DNA from: Pleurobrachia bachei
Lineage: Eukaryota > Ctenophora > Tentaculata > Cydippida > Pleurobrachiidae
DNA: 41,286 nt
Assembly (NCBI GenBank): GCA_000695325.1
Contig: AVPN01000009.1
Span: 19,755 to 61,040 of the forward strand
Direction: 5' to 3'
Position 1 is the first letter of the stretch. Every line of letters begins with the position of its first letter. This document shows, one piece after another, positions 1 through 9,300 of the stretch. Under the pieces are notes generated by a model. That model was not told where the DNA came from. It did no database searches and was given only the letters and a program-made list of their open reading frames with translations. Position numbers and translations under genes: made by a program.

Positions 1-515
1 ATTTTTTCCCTGCCCGGGTGGATGACCGAAGGGCATCCACCCGGATGATCGTTTTAGCACGTGTGCTAAAAAGATCATAAAGGGTTTAGAAATCTCGGAT
101 TTAAAATGGTAACTCGAGCGTGGTCAAAATCGCGTAACGTCACGGAGATCATAACAACTGCTCCTTTATCAAACCAAATAACTGGTTTCATGAAACATTA
201 TGCAACGGAAATTGCGGGCCACTTTGCGCGGCTTTTCAGGAACTTCCTCCATGTCCTGGTCAATAAAAATGTCATGGCGCCCTCCTACTATGTAACCCTT
301 TAATACGCAGTTTTCAAGAGCACCAGAAAAGACGCTGGTGAGATCACACCTGCTCCTGTTGAGCGTTCTCATGTGTCAGTAATCTAATTAGCCAATCAGA
401 TGTGATCAAATCACATGAACCCCAGAACTCCTCAAGTTGAAGGCAGGGAAACACAGCAATATGGACTCATAGTGCAAATATTCTTGTTGTATGCTGAACA
501 AGCTCCTGTGAAGCA
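1..515. mobile_element. Hairpin-bearing non-autonomous repeat, copy 1 (cut by window edge)
   Basis: Two consecutive hairpins open this stretch. The first has arms at 14-24 and 34-44 around a GAA-containing loop. The second has arms TTTTAGCAC (52-60) and GTGCTAAAA (63-71). Both are followed by GGGTTTAGAAATC. The same two hairpins and the same following motif recur at 10616-10696. A shared right end (GCAGGGAAACAC, then TTCTTGTTG) occurs near 445-490 here and near 11241-11288 there. No coding capacity or transposase was recognised, so this looks like a non-autonomous DNA element with structured ends. The left end lies outside or at the window edge. The family is not assigned. Confidence 0.55.
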
Positions 516-1143
516 AAATTGTTGAAACCGCTCCAGAGTGGCTATAGCCGTATGGCTCAAAAACGGTTATGAGCATACTTAATTATTCAATTATCTCTCG
601 ACGCTGACATGATAGAGACTTCTGCTTGGTCCCAATTGATTCTGCTGCTCATTCTACACATTTTAGTGCCCTCATTTTTGTTTCTACTCCAATCCAACGC
701 AAAGTTGCTATTTTTCGCCAAGGCTGAAAATACAGGCAAAAAGGGCGTGGCCATTTTGGGCACGTTCTTCACCTCGGTTTGAGTGAACGATTTTTTTGGT
801 GTTTCTGGGACCCCATAGGAGTACAATGCAAGTGGAAAACCTTTGTTATGTCTCAGTTCACCATTTCAGCAAAAAGTGACTGGCCTATAAATGGGTCAAA
901 AGTATCAACTGTCTAAAATGAGGCTGTTTTGTTTGTTTGTAGCGCACACAACCACCGAGATATGTTGCCAGCGCAACACATGTTTGAATCTCGGGGGCGC
1001 GCGCCATTGTTTGATGGCAAGGTCGCATCCTGCGTTGTGTTGGATAGGCAATGTCTTAATTAAAAATCATGCCACTGAGGAATCCAGTAATTAATTAATA
1101 AATTCAATGTTTATTTAAGCTACCATTATCTTTGACTAATTAC
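516..1143. other. No gene recognised; probable intron of gene A
   Basis: I see no exon with matching splice sites and phase on either strand. The last gene A exon in the window ends at 1144 with a minus-strand donor in phase 2. Its next exon should complete an Ig-like fold with a Tyr-x-Cys strand, but no such exon is visible here. The stretch is therefore likely intron or repeat and gene A probably continues to the left. The short open frames present have no family signature. Confidence 0.4.
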
Positions 1144-1787
1144 CCATCGTCAGCGGTTTTGGTTTTTTCAAAGACACCAAAGGCCTGATCTACAATTGTA
1201 AAATCCTTCTCCTCGTCAGATTTAAACTTCCAAACTGTAGCAGCCTTGGGAAATCCTGTAGAGAGAGAGAGAGAGAGGGGGATCAGAGAAAGAGAGAGGT
1301 TTCGATATTATTCTCTTTTTGATAATATTATTATCTGGCCCCTTTCTGCACTTTTATCCTGCTGAATATACTTCTAAAAGATATAAGTGTATCTTTAAAT
1401 AACAATTCGTAAAACATTCAGACCTTGAGAGAGTTCAGGACATGTGAGAGTGAAATCCTCTCCCAGTGTAACGAACGCCTGCGTTGCCGCCTCAGTATTT
1501 CCGCCTGAAACCTAAAGTCGAAACCGATTTACCGGACAAAACCCTTTCCCCCGGGCAATCCGGTAAATTGCAGTTCGACTCTTCGTCTTGCTTCCCCTCC
1601 CAATTAAATTAATCAAGTTAATTAAATTATACCTGCAGATCCTCTACAGTAAAGATATTGTAAACTGTGTTATGGGTGCTCGTAATGCACTGAATAATAA
1701 CATCATTTCCATCACTGGTGTACTCATGGGATGATGCATCTGGAACCGGTATTAATACAGCGTTCTTGTACCATTCACCAGCTGTAC
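1144..1787 (-). CDS. Gene A Ig-like exons at the left end
   Basis: Exons 1787-1633 (phase 1 to 0), 1511-1424 (0 to 1) and 1255-1144 (1 to 2). The first encodes EWYKNAVLIPVP and later NDVIIQC, a C-strand Trp and F-strand-like Cys completing the domain begun at 2163-2093. The second, with GEDFTLTC, opens a new Ig-like domain. The third continues it with TVWKFKSDEEKDF. Domains are thus split across exons. The last donor leads out to the left and its partner exon was not found. Confidence 0.68.
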
Positions 1788-4700
1788 CTAGATGAGGTAG
1801 TGCTTATATTGGTACTTGACCAAAGCGGCACCCCGCCACCGAGCAGTGTTTGAAATTTGAATTGAATCGAATTGAATTGAAATCAGGAAATACTGGTCCC
1901 TAATTTGCTGATAACCAGTAACGTGACCTCAATAACGATCAGTTCTGATTGGTTGTTTACAATTGTTTCGGTCGGTTATTGGTACTCAATATTTGTATAT
2001 AATAAAGAATTGAGTGATGATTGTTCTACAAGTTTTATTGTTTATAGCATGCGGTCATAAGCGGATAATTTAAATTTATTGTAATTAATTACCAGATTCG
2101 CAGTTCAGTGTTTTAGTATCTCCGGTTTTTACTAACTGGACATCATTAGTAACTGCTTCAATCCTGTTATGAATATTAGTTAAGTCGGACCCATATTTAT
2201 CGGGGAAGGTCGGCTATTTTGCCCGGTAAATCCGGGTTTAATTATTTTACGGATCAGAGTGAAATATTTCTGTTTTCTTTCTATAAATTTATGTTCTGGT
2301 GAATCGAGGTTCCGGTCAATTGTAGGGGTACTAACTGTTACTGCAGTAGTTTAAAGAAATTTAAATCTCTGATTGGTTACTAAATTCCAGGAGATAATTA
2401 TCTTTTCTCATGCAAAAATTCATACCCTGCAAGCGTATCATTATTCCTGCCAAAAATAAACGTTTTAAATTCAGTTGTTTGAAAGGTAGAATTTGTTTTA
2501 AATGTGGCCTGGTTTCTAATGAAATTAATAAAATAAATTACCCCGCTTCTTCAGTTGGCTTCCGAGAGTGAATTTTTAAATCCGCAGTACAGCTTCTACC
2601 AAGATTGGCACATGTCTCAGATACCACGCAATGACCAACTAGGGAGGAGTTATACATTTTGGGTTCCTAGAAGAATCCCGACTTATCAAAATACTATATT
2701 AACTTTTAGTATAATGGAAGGTTGTCTAGTACCCTCGGCCGATAAAAGATAAGTGTTATAAACCTTTATCGTCAGTAACTTCACATGAGAAACTCTCACG
2801 ACGTCCTATTCAACATCAACTACAACAACTAGGTCTGTTAGTTACAAAAACGTTGTCGAGGGCATTTTCATCTGTGTCAGCTGAAAATGGAGAATGGTTA
2901 TAGGATTTTGTTAGTTCCCCCTATAGTAACAATGTTAGTAACATTGAAACATGTATAAGAGTCGGCCACAAAACCATGTTTTGATTTTCAGCACGGAGGG
3001 GTGGAGTCATACATAGATATTATAAATAAGGGAATACCAAACTAGACATGAATACATTATCATCCATACCGGGAAGTTTTAATGGTAAATCTGTGGTGAG
3101 GAAAAGTGCTCCCTTCGTGGTAGTATCTTCATAGTAATAATCCTTTCCGTCCTGACCAGTGAATCCACCAACCAAGATCACTCTTGCGTCTGCCGCTGCA
3201 GAATGAAAGGAGTATTATAGTCGGGGAGTGTTAATTTTATTAATCGAGGTTTAACCCATTAGTGCCCAGAATTCGAATTTTTGACGAATTTTTCTAATTT
3301 TTTGGGAATAGTGCCCTTGAAGCACCAATATGTCATGTTGAAAAGCAGAAGTCTCTATCTTATCGGGAAGTGCTTGAAAAAATCTGTTGCGAAAACGCAT
3401 CACTGGCACGTCCCACTTTCGCAACACTTTTCAAAGTCATTTTACAGCTAAAATTCTAATACAGTCGGACCCCGATTTAGTGACATCCTCGGGGGAAAGG
3501 AATTTGGGCACTAAATCGGGGTTTTAAGTTGTAATAGACCATTTTAACCAGTAATCTAATCATACATTAATTACCCGATTCGCAGTTCAGTGTTTTAGTT
3601 TCTCCGGATTTTACTAACTGGACATCATTGGTAACCGCATCAATCCTGTTATGGTAGTACAGTAGTAAAGTGTCGGACCCCTATTTACCGGGGGAAGGTC
3701 GGCTATTTTGCCCGGTAAATCAGGGTTTAATTATTTTACGGATCAGAGTGAAATATCGTTAATTCTGTGTTCTCTGTACATTTAGGTTCTGGTGAATCGA
3801 GGTTCCGGTCAATTATAGGGGTAATACTGCAGTAATTTAAAGGAATTTAATTCTCTGATTGGTTTGGTTACTAAATTCTTTTCTCATGCAAAAACTTGTT
3901 ATGTCATGCGCGATCTGTAGGCAGAACCTGGCAAGCAAAAACATACCCCTCAAGCGTATCATTATTCCTGCCAAAAATAAACGTTTTAAATTCAGTTGTT
4001 TGAAAGTATGTAACAATTTATTTTAAAAGTAAAGCGGTTTCTGATGAAATTAATGATATTAATTACCCCGCTTCTTCAGTTGGCTTTCGAGAATGAATTT
4101 TTAAATCTCCAGTACAGCTTCTACCAAGTTTAGCACATGTCTCAGATACCACGCAATGACCAACTAGGGGGAGTAGGAAATTGGAGTTATACATTTTGGG
4201 TTCCTAGAAGAATCCCGACTTATCAAAATACTATATCAACTTTTAGTATAATGGAAGGTTGTCTAGTACCCTCGTCCCTCGGCCGATAAAAGATAAGTGT
4301 TATAAACCTTTATCGTCAGTAACTTCACAACTCTTTGAGAGTGCTGCAGGATAAGTTGTAGTTGATGTTGTTGATCCAGATTTAGTTATAAAAACGTTGT
4401 AGAGGGCATTGGTATCTGTGCCAGCTGTAAATGGAGAATGGTTATATGATTTTGTTAGTAACATTGAAACTTGTACAGTCGGTCCGTAGGCCCCGCTCCA
4501 CAAAACCATGTTTTGATTTTCAGCACGGAGGGGTGGAGTCATACATAGATATTATAAATAAGGGAATACCAAACTAGACATGAATATCATATCATTTTTA
4601 CCGGGAAGTTTTAATGGTAAATCTGTTGTGAGGAACAGTACTCCCTTCGTGGTAGTATCTTCATAGTAATAATCCTTTCCGTCCTGACCAGTGAATCCAC

Positions 4701-4836
4701 CCACCAGGATCACTCTTGCGTCTGTTGCTGCAAAGTGTTCAAGGGAGTATTAGACGGGTATTGCGGGGAAGAGTTAATCGAGGTTTGAGGTCATACACAA
4801 ATGAAATGATTTTCATGGATTTTTTATTGTCATAAA

Positions 4837-4867
<31 letters not shown>

Positions 4868-5160
4868 AATTTACCATCTAAAGATTTGCATGGTTGGACA
4901 TTGTTTGCCGCCTTAGCCACCTTCGTATCTGAATTAGGGTTCCATTTTCCTCCTTTTCCTGTACAACCAGACTTCCCCTCATCGCACACTACGGCAACTG
5001 GCTGCACTACACTGTTAGGGGAGGATGCGTGTGTTTGAATCGTGGAAAGGGGTACCAGAAAGGGATTAAAAAGTATGTTAATTCACCTAAGAGCTTTAGT
5101 ATTGCAGTCGTCTGCGTGGGAAAATGCAAAGAGAAGGGACAAAAGAGAGAAGAGCAACAT
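1144..5160 (-). CDS. Gene A: secreted Ig-like multi-exon protein (3' end off window)
   Basis: Exons in transcription order: 5160-5087, 5011-4875, 4727-4602, 4469-4308, 4163-4067, 3645-3575, 3195-3070, 2638-2542, 2163-2093, 1787-1633, 1511-1424 and 1255-1144. All have GT-AG borders and the phases join without a frame break. The product starts with a strong signal peptide and continues with Ig-like beta-sandwich exons: G-x-x-x-x-L-x-C strands (GEDFTLTC, GETKTLNC) followed by Trp strands (EWYKN, VWKFK). One four-exon block occurs twice. Gene A is divergent from gene B, with starts 1.09 kb apart, so the pair may share control DNA. Assignment to the Ig superfamily is by strand pattern only and is moderate. 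The exon map itself is well supported by phase. Confidence 0.72.
1259..1277. repeat. (GA)n microsatellite acting as a polypyrimidine tract
   Basis: On the minus strand this reads (CT)n directly before the CTACAG acceptor of gene A exon 1255-1144. It therefore serves as that acceptor's pyrimidine tract. Length changes could alter splicing strength. Confidence 0.7.
1515..1580. mobile_element. Degraded Tigger-like MITE
   Basis: GATTTACCGGACAAAACCC, then CCGGGCAATCCGGTAAAT and GTTCGAC, match the inside and ends of the CAGTCGGACCCCGATTTA family seen whole at 5996-6167. It lies within a few bases of the acceptor of gene A exon 1511-1424. Confidence 0.5.
1884..1984. mobile_element. MITE of the CAGGAACCGACCGA family, damaged
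   Basis: It shares CAGGAAATACTGGTCC, GCTGATAACCAGT, CGTGACC, TTCTGATTGGTTGTTTAC and TCGGTCGGTT with the copies in gene B. The left terminal repeat is eroded. It lies in the gene A intron between exons 2163 and 1787. Confidence 0.65.
2093..3195 (-). CDS. Gene A four-exon block, downstream copy (three good exons)
   Basis: Exons 3195-3070, 2638-2542 and 2163-2093 correspond one to one with 4727-4602, 4163-4067 and 3645-3575 and remain open. Protein changes are few, for example KGVLF to KGALF, CAKLG to CANLG and KSGET to KTGDT. The counterpart of the 162-base exon is degraded, but that exon is phase 1 to phase 1, so skipping it leaves the frame intact (3070 joins 2638). This copy therefore probably codes for a shorter version of the module. 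It feeds into the Ig-like exon at 1787. Confidence 0.62.
2764..2949 (-). pseudogene. Degraded copy of the gene A 162-base exon
   Basis: The stretch is clearly related to 4308-4469: both ends match, including the SCEVTDDKG-coding end and the donor. The middle carries an insertion near 2910-2935 and has rearranged around 2790-2840. In the frame set by the neighbouring exons it reads into stops (TGA codons in the 2800-2815 area). As a host exon it is dead or skipped. Its symmetric phase would make loss harmless to the rest of gene A. Confidence 0.6.
3463..3530. mobile_element. Tigger-like MITE fragment
   Basis: It starts TACAGTCGGACCCCGATT with the TA target and terminal repeat intact. It runs through GACATCCTCGGGGGAAAGG and ends in a partial ACTAAATCGGGGTT. 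It closely resembles the left part of 25275-25430. The right end is lost. Confidence 0.65.
3575..4727 (-). CDS. Gene A four-exon Ig-like block, upstream copy (intact)
   Basis: Exons 4727-4602, 4469-4308, 4163-4067 and 3645-3575. The products are: TDARVILVGGFTGQDG with a DYYYED strand; a Ser/Thr-rich segment ending SCEVTDDKG; VGHCVVSETCAKLGRSC; and DVQLVKSGETKTLNC. The last piece looks like the first Ig strand pair of the following domain. The block enters and leaves in phase 1 and totals 456 coding bases (152 codons), so duplicating it keeps the frame. The second exon's acceptor, ACAAG before TTTCAATG, is the least certain border; it was chosen because only it gives the right phase and an open frame. 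Confidence 0.65.
4837..4866. repeat. (CA)n microsatellite beside a gene A donor
   Basis: On the coding (minus) strand this is (TG)n, starting about ten bases after the GTAAAT donor of exon 5011-4875. Long TG runs next to splice sites are known to modulate splicing in animals. Whether it does so here is inference. Confidence 0.75.
4875..5011 (-). CDS. Gene A exon 2: Cys-rich first half of an Ig-like domain
   Basis: The exon enters in phase 2 and leaves in phase 1. It encodes VVQPVAVVCDEGKSGC, then a Gly/Lys-rich stretch, and ends CKSLDG. The V-x-V-x-C strand looks like the B strand of an Ig or related sandwich. Three cysteines suggest an extra disulphide. The donor GTAAATTTG is followed within ten bases by a long (TG)n run, read on this strand. 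It is not part of the duplicated block downstream. Confidence 0.65.
5087..5160 (-). CDS. Gene A exon 1: start codon and signal peptide
   Basis: The frame opens with ATG at 5160-5158 and reads MLLFSLLSLLFAFSHADDC. This is a short hydrophobic core ending in Ser-His-Ala, a standard signal-peptidase site, before an acidic mature start. The exon ends in AG before a GTGAAT donor (phase 2). This matches the acceptor of the next exon, which follows a CCTCCCCTAACAG tract. Upstream ATGs on this strand are out of frame with it. The exon was too short to stand out as an open frame; the hydrophobic core, cleavage motif and matched splice phase support it. Confidence 0.8.
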
Positions 5161-5340
5161 AATTGAAACTTTGGGATTGATAAATGAGCTGTGATAGGGA
5201 ATATAATACAGTGCACTTGCGGCATTGCATGATGCCAGTTGCTAGGGCGACATCTTGTAATTAAGTTATCGTTGTAAGCTATATAATACAGCTTATATTT
5301 CGAGGTGCTGAGATTTCGGGAAATAGTCGTAGGAGCTGCG

Positions 5341-5428
5341 GTGTGTGGTTGGGTGGGGTGGATGGATGTGGTGGGATGGGTGGTGTGGGGTGGGGTGGGA
5401 TGCGTTGGGTGGGGTGGATGGTTGGGTC
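5341..5428 (+). repeat. G-rich GGGTGG tract
   Basis: Many runs of three or four G are separated by T, GAT or TT within about 90 bases. This is a simple degenerate repeat of GGGTGGGGTGGAT type. More than four G-runs spaced by short loops would allow G-quadruplex folding of the plus strand. Confidence 0.7.
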
Positions 5429-5547
5429 TGATTAGATCTAAAGTTTAGATTCTAAACTGACTCATGAATTGATTTAAAACTCAGCGTATCACGTCGGTAG
5501 TAAACATCGAAAGATACCCCCTCTCACTCATCTCACTTCCGGTAAAA

Positions 5548-5706
5548 CTAGCAGCTGTTTAAGATCCCCGCTGTTCTCTCTCACTTTAAGAGATGGCGTG
5601 GGGATCAGTCTGGTAACTATCTGTTTAAGAGATGGCTGCAGCTAGCAGCTGTTTAAAATCCCTGCTGTTCTCTTCTCTCACTTTAATTGAGATGGCGTGG
5701 GGGTCT
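5548..5706. repeat. Direct duplication with AGCAGCTGTTTAA
   Basis: CTAGCAGCTGTTTAAGATCC followed by CTCACTTTAAGAGATGGCG is repeated about 94 bases later with small changes (CTAGCAGCTGTTTAAAATCC). Each copy carries a CAGCTG E-box. It lies in the presumed bidirectional promoter. Confidence 0.65.
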
Positions 5707-5995
5707 CTGGTGGTGCGTGGGTGGTGTGGGAACACATGTGTATGGTCATGTGAATTATGTGTGCCAAGTGCATTGCAAGCCGACCGGGCAATGCGGTATA
5801 TATCCCTTGATATATATGTGTCTGAGTAGTGACGTCCTTGGCTTAAATCCGTCTAGCTCTATGGCGCGCCAGACATTATAATATGTGGATCTGGCTGGTT
5901 TTTCAAACCATTAGTAGGAGATGATGCATAGTTGATATAGGTCATAAAATGTTAGTTGACAAGTTGACAAGTTTTTCGGTTTAAATTTAGTCATA

Positions 5996-6167
5996 CAGTC
6001 GGACCCCGATTTACCGCGATGCTCGGGGGAAAGGGTTTTGCCCGGTAAATCGGGGTGCCCGGTATATCGGGGTGATATACCGTTAATTTCCTAAATTGGG
6101 GGAAGTGTTTCCTCCCGGTAAATCGGGGTTCCGGTAAATCGGGGCCCGGTAAATCGGGGTCCGACTG
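5996..6167. mobile_element. Tigger-like (pogo) MITE, complete
   Basis: The ends are CAGTCGGACCCCGATTTA and its inverted copy TAAATCGGGGTCCGACTG, flanked by TA on both sides, as expected for the pogo/Tigger branch of Tc1-mariner. The interior is built from repeats of CCGGTAAATCGGGG and has no coding capacity. It sits in the gene A-gene B promoter interval, so it could affect either gene. Confidence 0.8.
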
Positions 6168-6250
6168 TATTTGTAACTAATCAATTAACATCCCGTAACT
6201 AATCAATTAACCTAATAACCTCCCGTATTTGCTATATAGCTTGTTCAGTA

Positions 6251-6329
6251 ATGAGTAGTGAAGTACTGTGGATTTTCCTTATAAGCAGTGTATTTATTCA
6301 ACATACAGATGCTGGAATAGGCTACAAGT
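6251..6329 (+). CDS. Gene B exon 1: start codon and signal peptide
   Basis: ATG at 6251 opens [20 protein letters not shown], then AGIGYK, before a T|GTAAGA donor in phase 1. The hydrophobic core [11 protein letters not shown] followed by a polar, small-residue region is a good signal peptide, with likely cleavage after Thr-Asp-Ala. The phase matches the acceptor at 6471. It is too short for an ordinary open-frame search, but start, hydrophobicity, donor and phase agree. Confidence 0.78.
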
Positions 6330-9300
6330 GTAAGATATATCCCATAAAAACTCAACCTCCCCTTTGGCCTTCATTTATGTTGTATTTGCAATGGGAAATC
6401 CTTCAACCCATATACATGATATAACTATAGCTATACCTATAGGTATAAACACCTTTGCTTTCCTCCGCAGACCGATGCGACTACGCTAAAGTCCTCACTG
6501 TAGGAGCTTATTATGAAGAAGATGACACTTCTAACTCCAACTACAAGTTCCCCACCCTTCACGGGGCCATGGAATCTTGTGACCTCTGTAAGTAATAGAA
6601 GCTGTTTCTTAGAAACTAAACTGTTCGGGCTGAACAAGAACTATCTTCAGCTTCGTGTGCCAACTAAAACATTTGAGTAAAAAATTTGTGGGACCCATGA
6701 TTTTAGCGATGCAGTGTAAGGGTGTCACGGAAGACCCCGACAAACAATCCTCGCTAAGTAACAGTGACCTGCCATACACACTGAAGAAGGGTGACCTCCT
6801 CTATAAAGATGGCTCCAAGTTTGTCACGTGGAAAAAACAAAACTGCCGTGAGTAAATCAGTAGATAATAGTAAATAAGGCAGCTACAGCGAGGCTACCCC
6901 CTGTTGTAGGCAATCAGAAGGGTGTATGGAAACAAATAATATCCAATGAATATTTCTTACCAAGTTTTAAGTCAAAATAAATTGCAGTAATCAATTATGT
7001 AATAATTTTCTTACATTAGGTGATGTGGAGGCGTATGGTAGTTCTAGGAGGGTGATAGGATGGTGGTCCAGTGCAGCAAGTGAGATCACCCTACCAACAA
7101 TAACTAACAGTGCTGGTGATACAATCATCGTGAAGTTCACATATCCTGTAAGTGTGGGGGGGTGACAAATGCCAAGTTGGTGGACCCATCTGTTGTTGAG
7201 TAATTGTTAACGAACTGTGATTGCTTTACTTTACTTCACCATACTACACTTCCAGCTGGTTAAGTTAACTCTCTCTGCTACACTGCACTAGGGCGTCCAA
7301 GAGAAAGAGATAACAATAACGGTTAAAACGGCGGCTGGTGTGGCATGTGAAGTTACCATGGATACCACGCAGAAGACTCTAACAGTGAAATCCGCCACAG
7401 AAACGGTATAATGGGGAAACTTATAGGTTCAGGTCACGCGGAGACCTGAGATCTTTGCCTTAGGCAACGGCTAAACCCGACATTCAGGCATGAATTTCCC
7501 CCTATTACCCGAATATTAAATGAAATTTTGATCTAATTATATGATACTCAGCAAAAACTATAATTCCTACTAGGTCACCAATCCTTGGGTTAGTTTGGTA
7601 AAAGATACGGAGATAGAGATCAAGTTCCTTCTCAGTGAATCCTATTGGATAGTAACTGTTGATGGTGTTCATATGGAGAACAGCGTTAAGGTTGCAAAAG
7701 GTATTCTGATGATACGTACATATAAAAGTACTATATAGTCGTAGTGTCGAACCTGCACAATGGAGCATTGCAGCCTGGCAGAATATATGCAGTATATGTT
7801 TGACCTCCATTCCACAGTAATTCAGACGACAGTATAGTAGTACTATACCAAAGTATAAATGCCTATAGTATGCCTTTTAAAAATATTTTTACAGCCAAGT
7901 TTAAGTTAAACATTTTTCAGACGAATGTAAGACTAACCACTTTTTCAGACGAGTGTAAGACTAATCACTTGGGATGTTGGACGGATAGTGCAGCCCGAGT
8001 TATTGGAGGTGGTAAAACTCCTTCAGCAGGTAGGTCTCGAAACACTAACCATTGCAATTTTAGTATATTCGAGTCATTCATGATCGGGGTTTACGGCTTA
8101 CGCCCATGGCAACCGCTCTTACCAAATATGAAATCAAAACTATTGCCTAGCAACTATAATCATTGCCTAGCAACTGTGGAACTCTGTAAAGCTGCAGCTA
8201 TCAAGAACGGAGTCACAGTCTTTGGAGTCCAAGACGGAGGAAACGACTGTTTCGCCTCATCTGTCATAGCCCAATACACGTACAAGGCACTGGGGCCATC
8301 TACTAATTGTGCGAATGGACTGGGCGGCAGTTGGGCCTTTGATATCTACGAAATATCTTGTCGTAAGTACAGTTGGACCCCGAATCATAACGAACAAGAC
8401 CCTTTCCAAATTGTGATTTAGAAATCCTGACGAGATACAGTATGATATTCGACGGATGAAGCTAAACCATATATATATATTTTGCAGCCCTAACTACTCT
8501 GAAATCTGTGAGTGTGACCTTACACCGACTCCAATGCAGACAAGTCATAGTCGTCCATCTGATACTCTAAGAAAGCTAATTCCGGTTGCATTTGATTCGT
8601 CTTGAAAAGCTGGTTCAGAAAAGCTCTGTGCCTTTTTTGGGTCTTAAACACGATCAACCACTACAGGTCGTGGACAATGATTGCTGGGATGGAATTCACC
8701 CACAAACCTACCTGGGAACGGTTAACTCTACGACCAAGGGGAAGACCTGTAAAAAGTGGAACGAAACGAGCAATAAACTTGGTATAATGATCGTTTGTGT
8801 ACGATGTCTTAGGAAGACGAAACATCATACGTATGCACTCCTTCTCTGTCTGTCAGATTGTTCCTATCTCGATTGATAGGGCAGCCCCTTGAACTAATAT
8901 CCAACTCATTGCAGAGGGTATGGGGTGTCGATTGTTTTTTGACTTCAAGGGATCCGAATACACCGGATCAATAGCGGTGACGCAAAACGGCCGAACTTGC
9001 CAAAAATGGTCGGAGCAGTCGCCCCATAAACACGAATACACTGCAGCAAAGTAAGAAGGAGAAAAAATCAGCTAGATTAGATAATCCGTCGAATCTTGTC
9101 TTGTTCAAACATAAGCCTTGATTTGCTATCGATAAGCTAATTAACAAATAGACAGAAGGTTTCTCGTGTTCAGCTTATGGATCTTATCACTATACATTTA
9201 TACTATACAATGTACATCACTATACAATTTATACAATGTACATTTCAGTTATCCCAACTCTGGTCTGGGAGATCATAACTTTTGCCGGAATCCAAACAAA

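Larger units (their letters stand above)
2085..4770. repeat. Tandem duplication F inside gene A
   Basis: About 2085-3240 and 3567-4770 are two copies of one segment. The offset is 1482 at the left end and 1532 at the right, the difference being indels. Exons, intron tails and an embedded Tigger-like remnant (2180-2338 and 3670-3830) are shared, so that element predates the duplication. Divergence is plainly higher than in the other duplications of the window, making this the oldest. Confidence 0.75.
5161..6250. promoter_or_regulatory. Shared upstream region between divergent genes A and B
   Basis: The two start codons face away from each other across 1.09 kb, so the promoters of both genes should lie here. 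Contents are a G-rich tract (5341-5428), an imperfect direct duplication (5548-5612 and 5642-5706) and a Tigger-like MITE (5996-6167). Weak AT-rich TATA-like strings occur near 5200 and 6234, but neither is placed well enough to call. Inference rests on gene orientation alone. Confidence 0.5.

Noticed and set aside
2425-2480. A possible 20-base micro-exon on the minus strand (also near 3950-3970)
   Set aside because: TTTGGCAG and a GTATG donor flank it, but exons 2638-2542 and 2163-2093 already join in phase without it, so it is unnecessary.
2555-2752. Plus-strand open frame of 65 codons
   Set aside because: It is antisense to the gene A exon 2638-2542, which has correct splice sites and a duplicated counterpart at 4067-4163; the plus frame is broken there.
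5007-5225. A 72-codon minus-strand protein at this place
   Set aside because: The real coding use of this strand is the signal-peptide exon 5160-5087 in a different frame, supported by splice phase.
7505-7810. Minus-strand frame of 101 codons (and 10330-10539)
   Set aside because: It is antisense to the lectin-like exon 7574-7700 and its duplicate; no signature of its own.
7870-8421. Single 183-codon open frame over the WSC region
   Set aside because: It runs through an intron by chance; the two exons with good borders (7949-8029, 8171-8362) give the clean WSC pattern and matching phases.
8667-9050. Mutually exclusive first-half kringle exons (8667 and 8915)
   Set aside because: The first is phase 0 to 1 and the second phase 1 to 2, so they cannot replace each other but can be joined in series.
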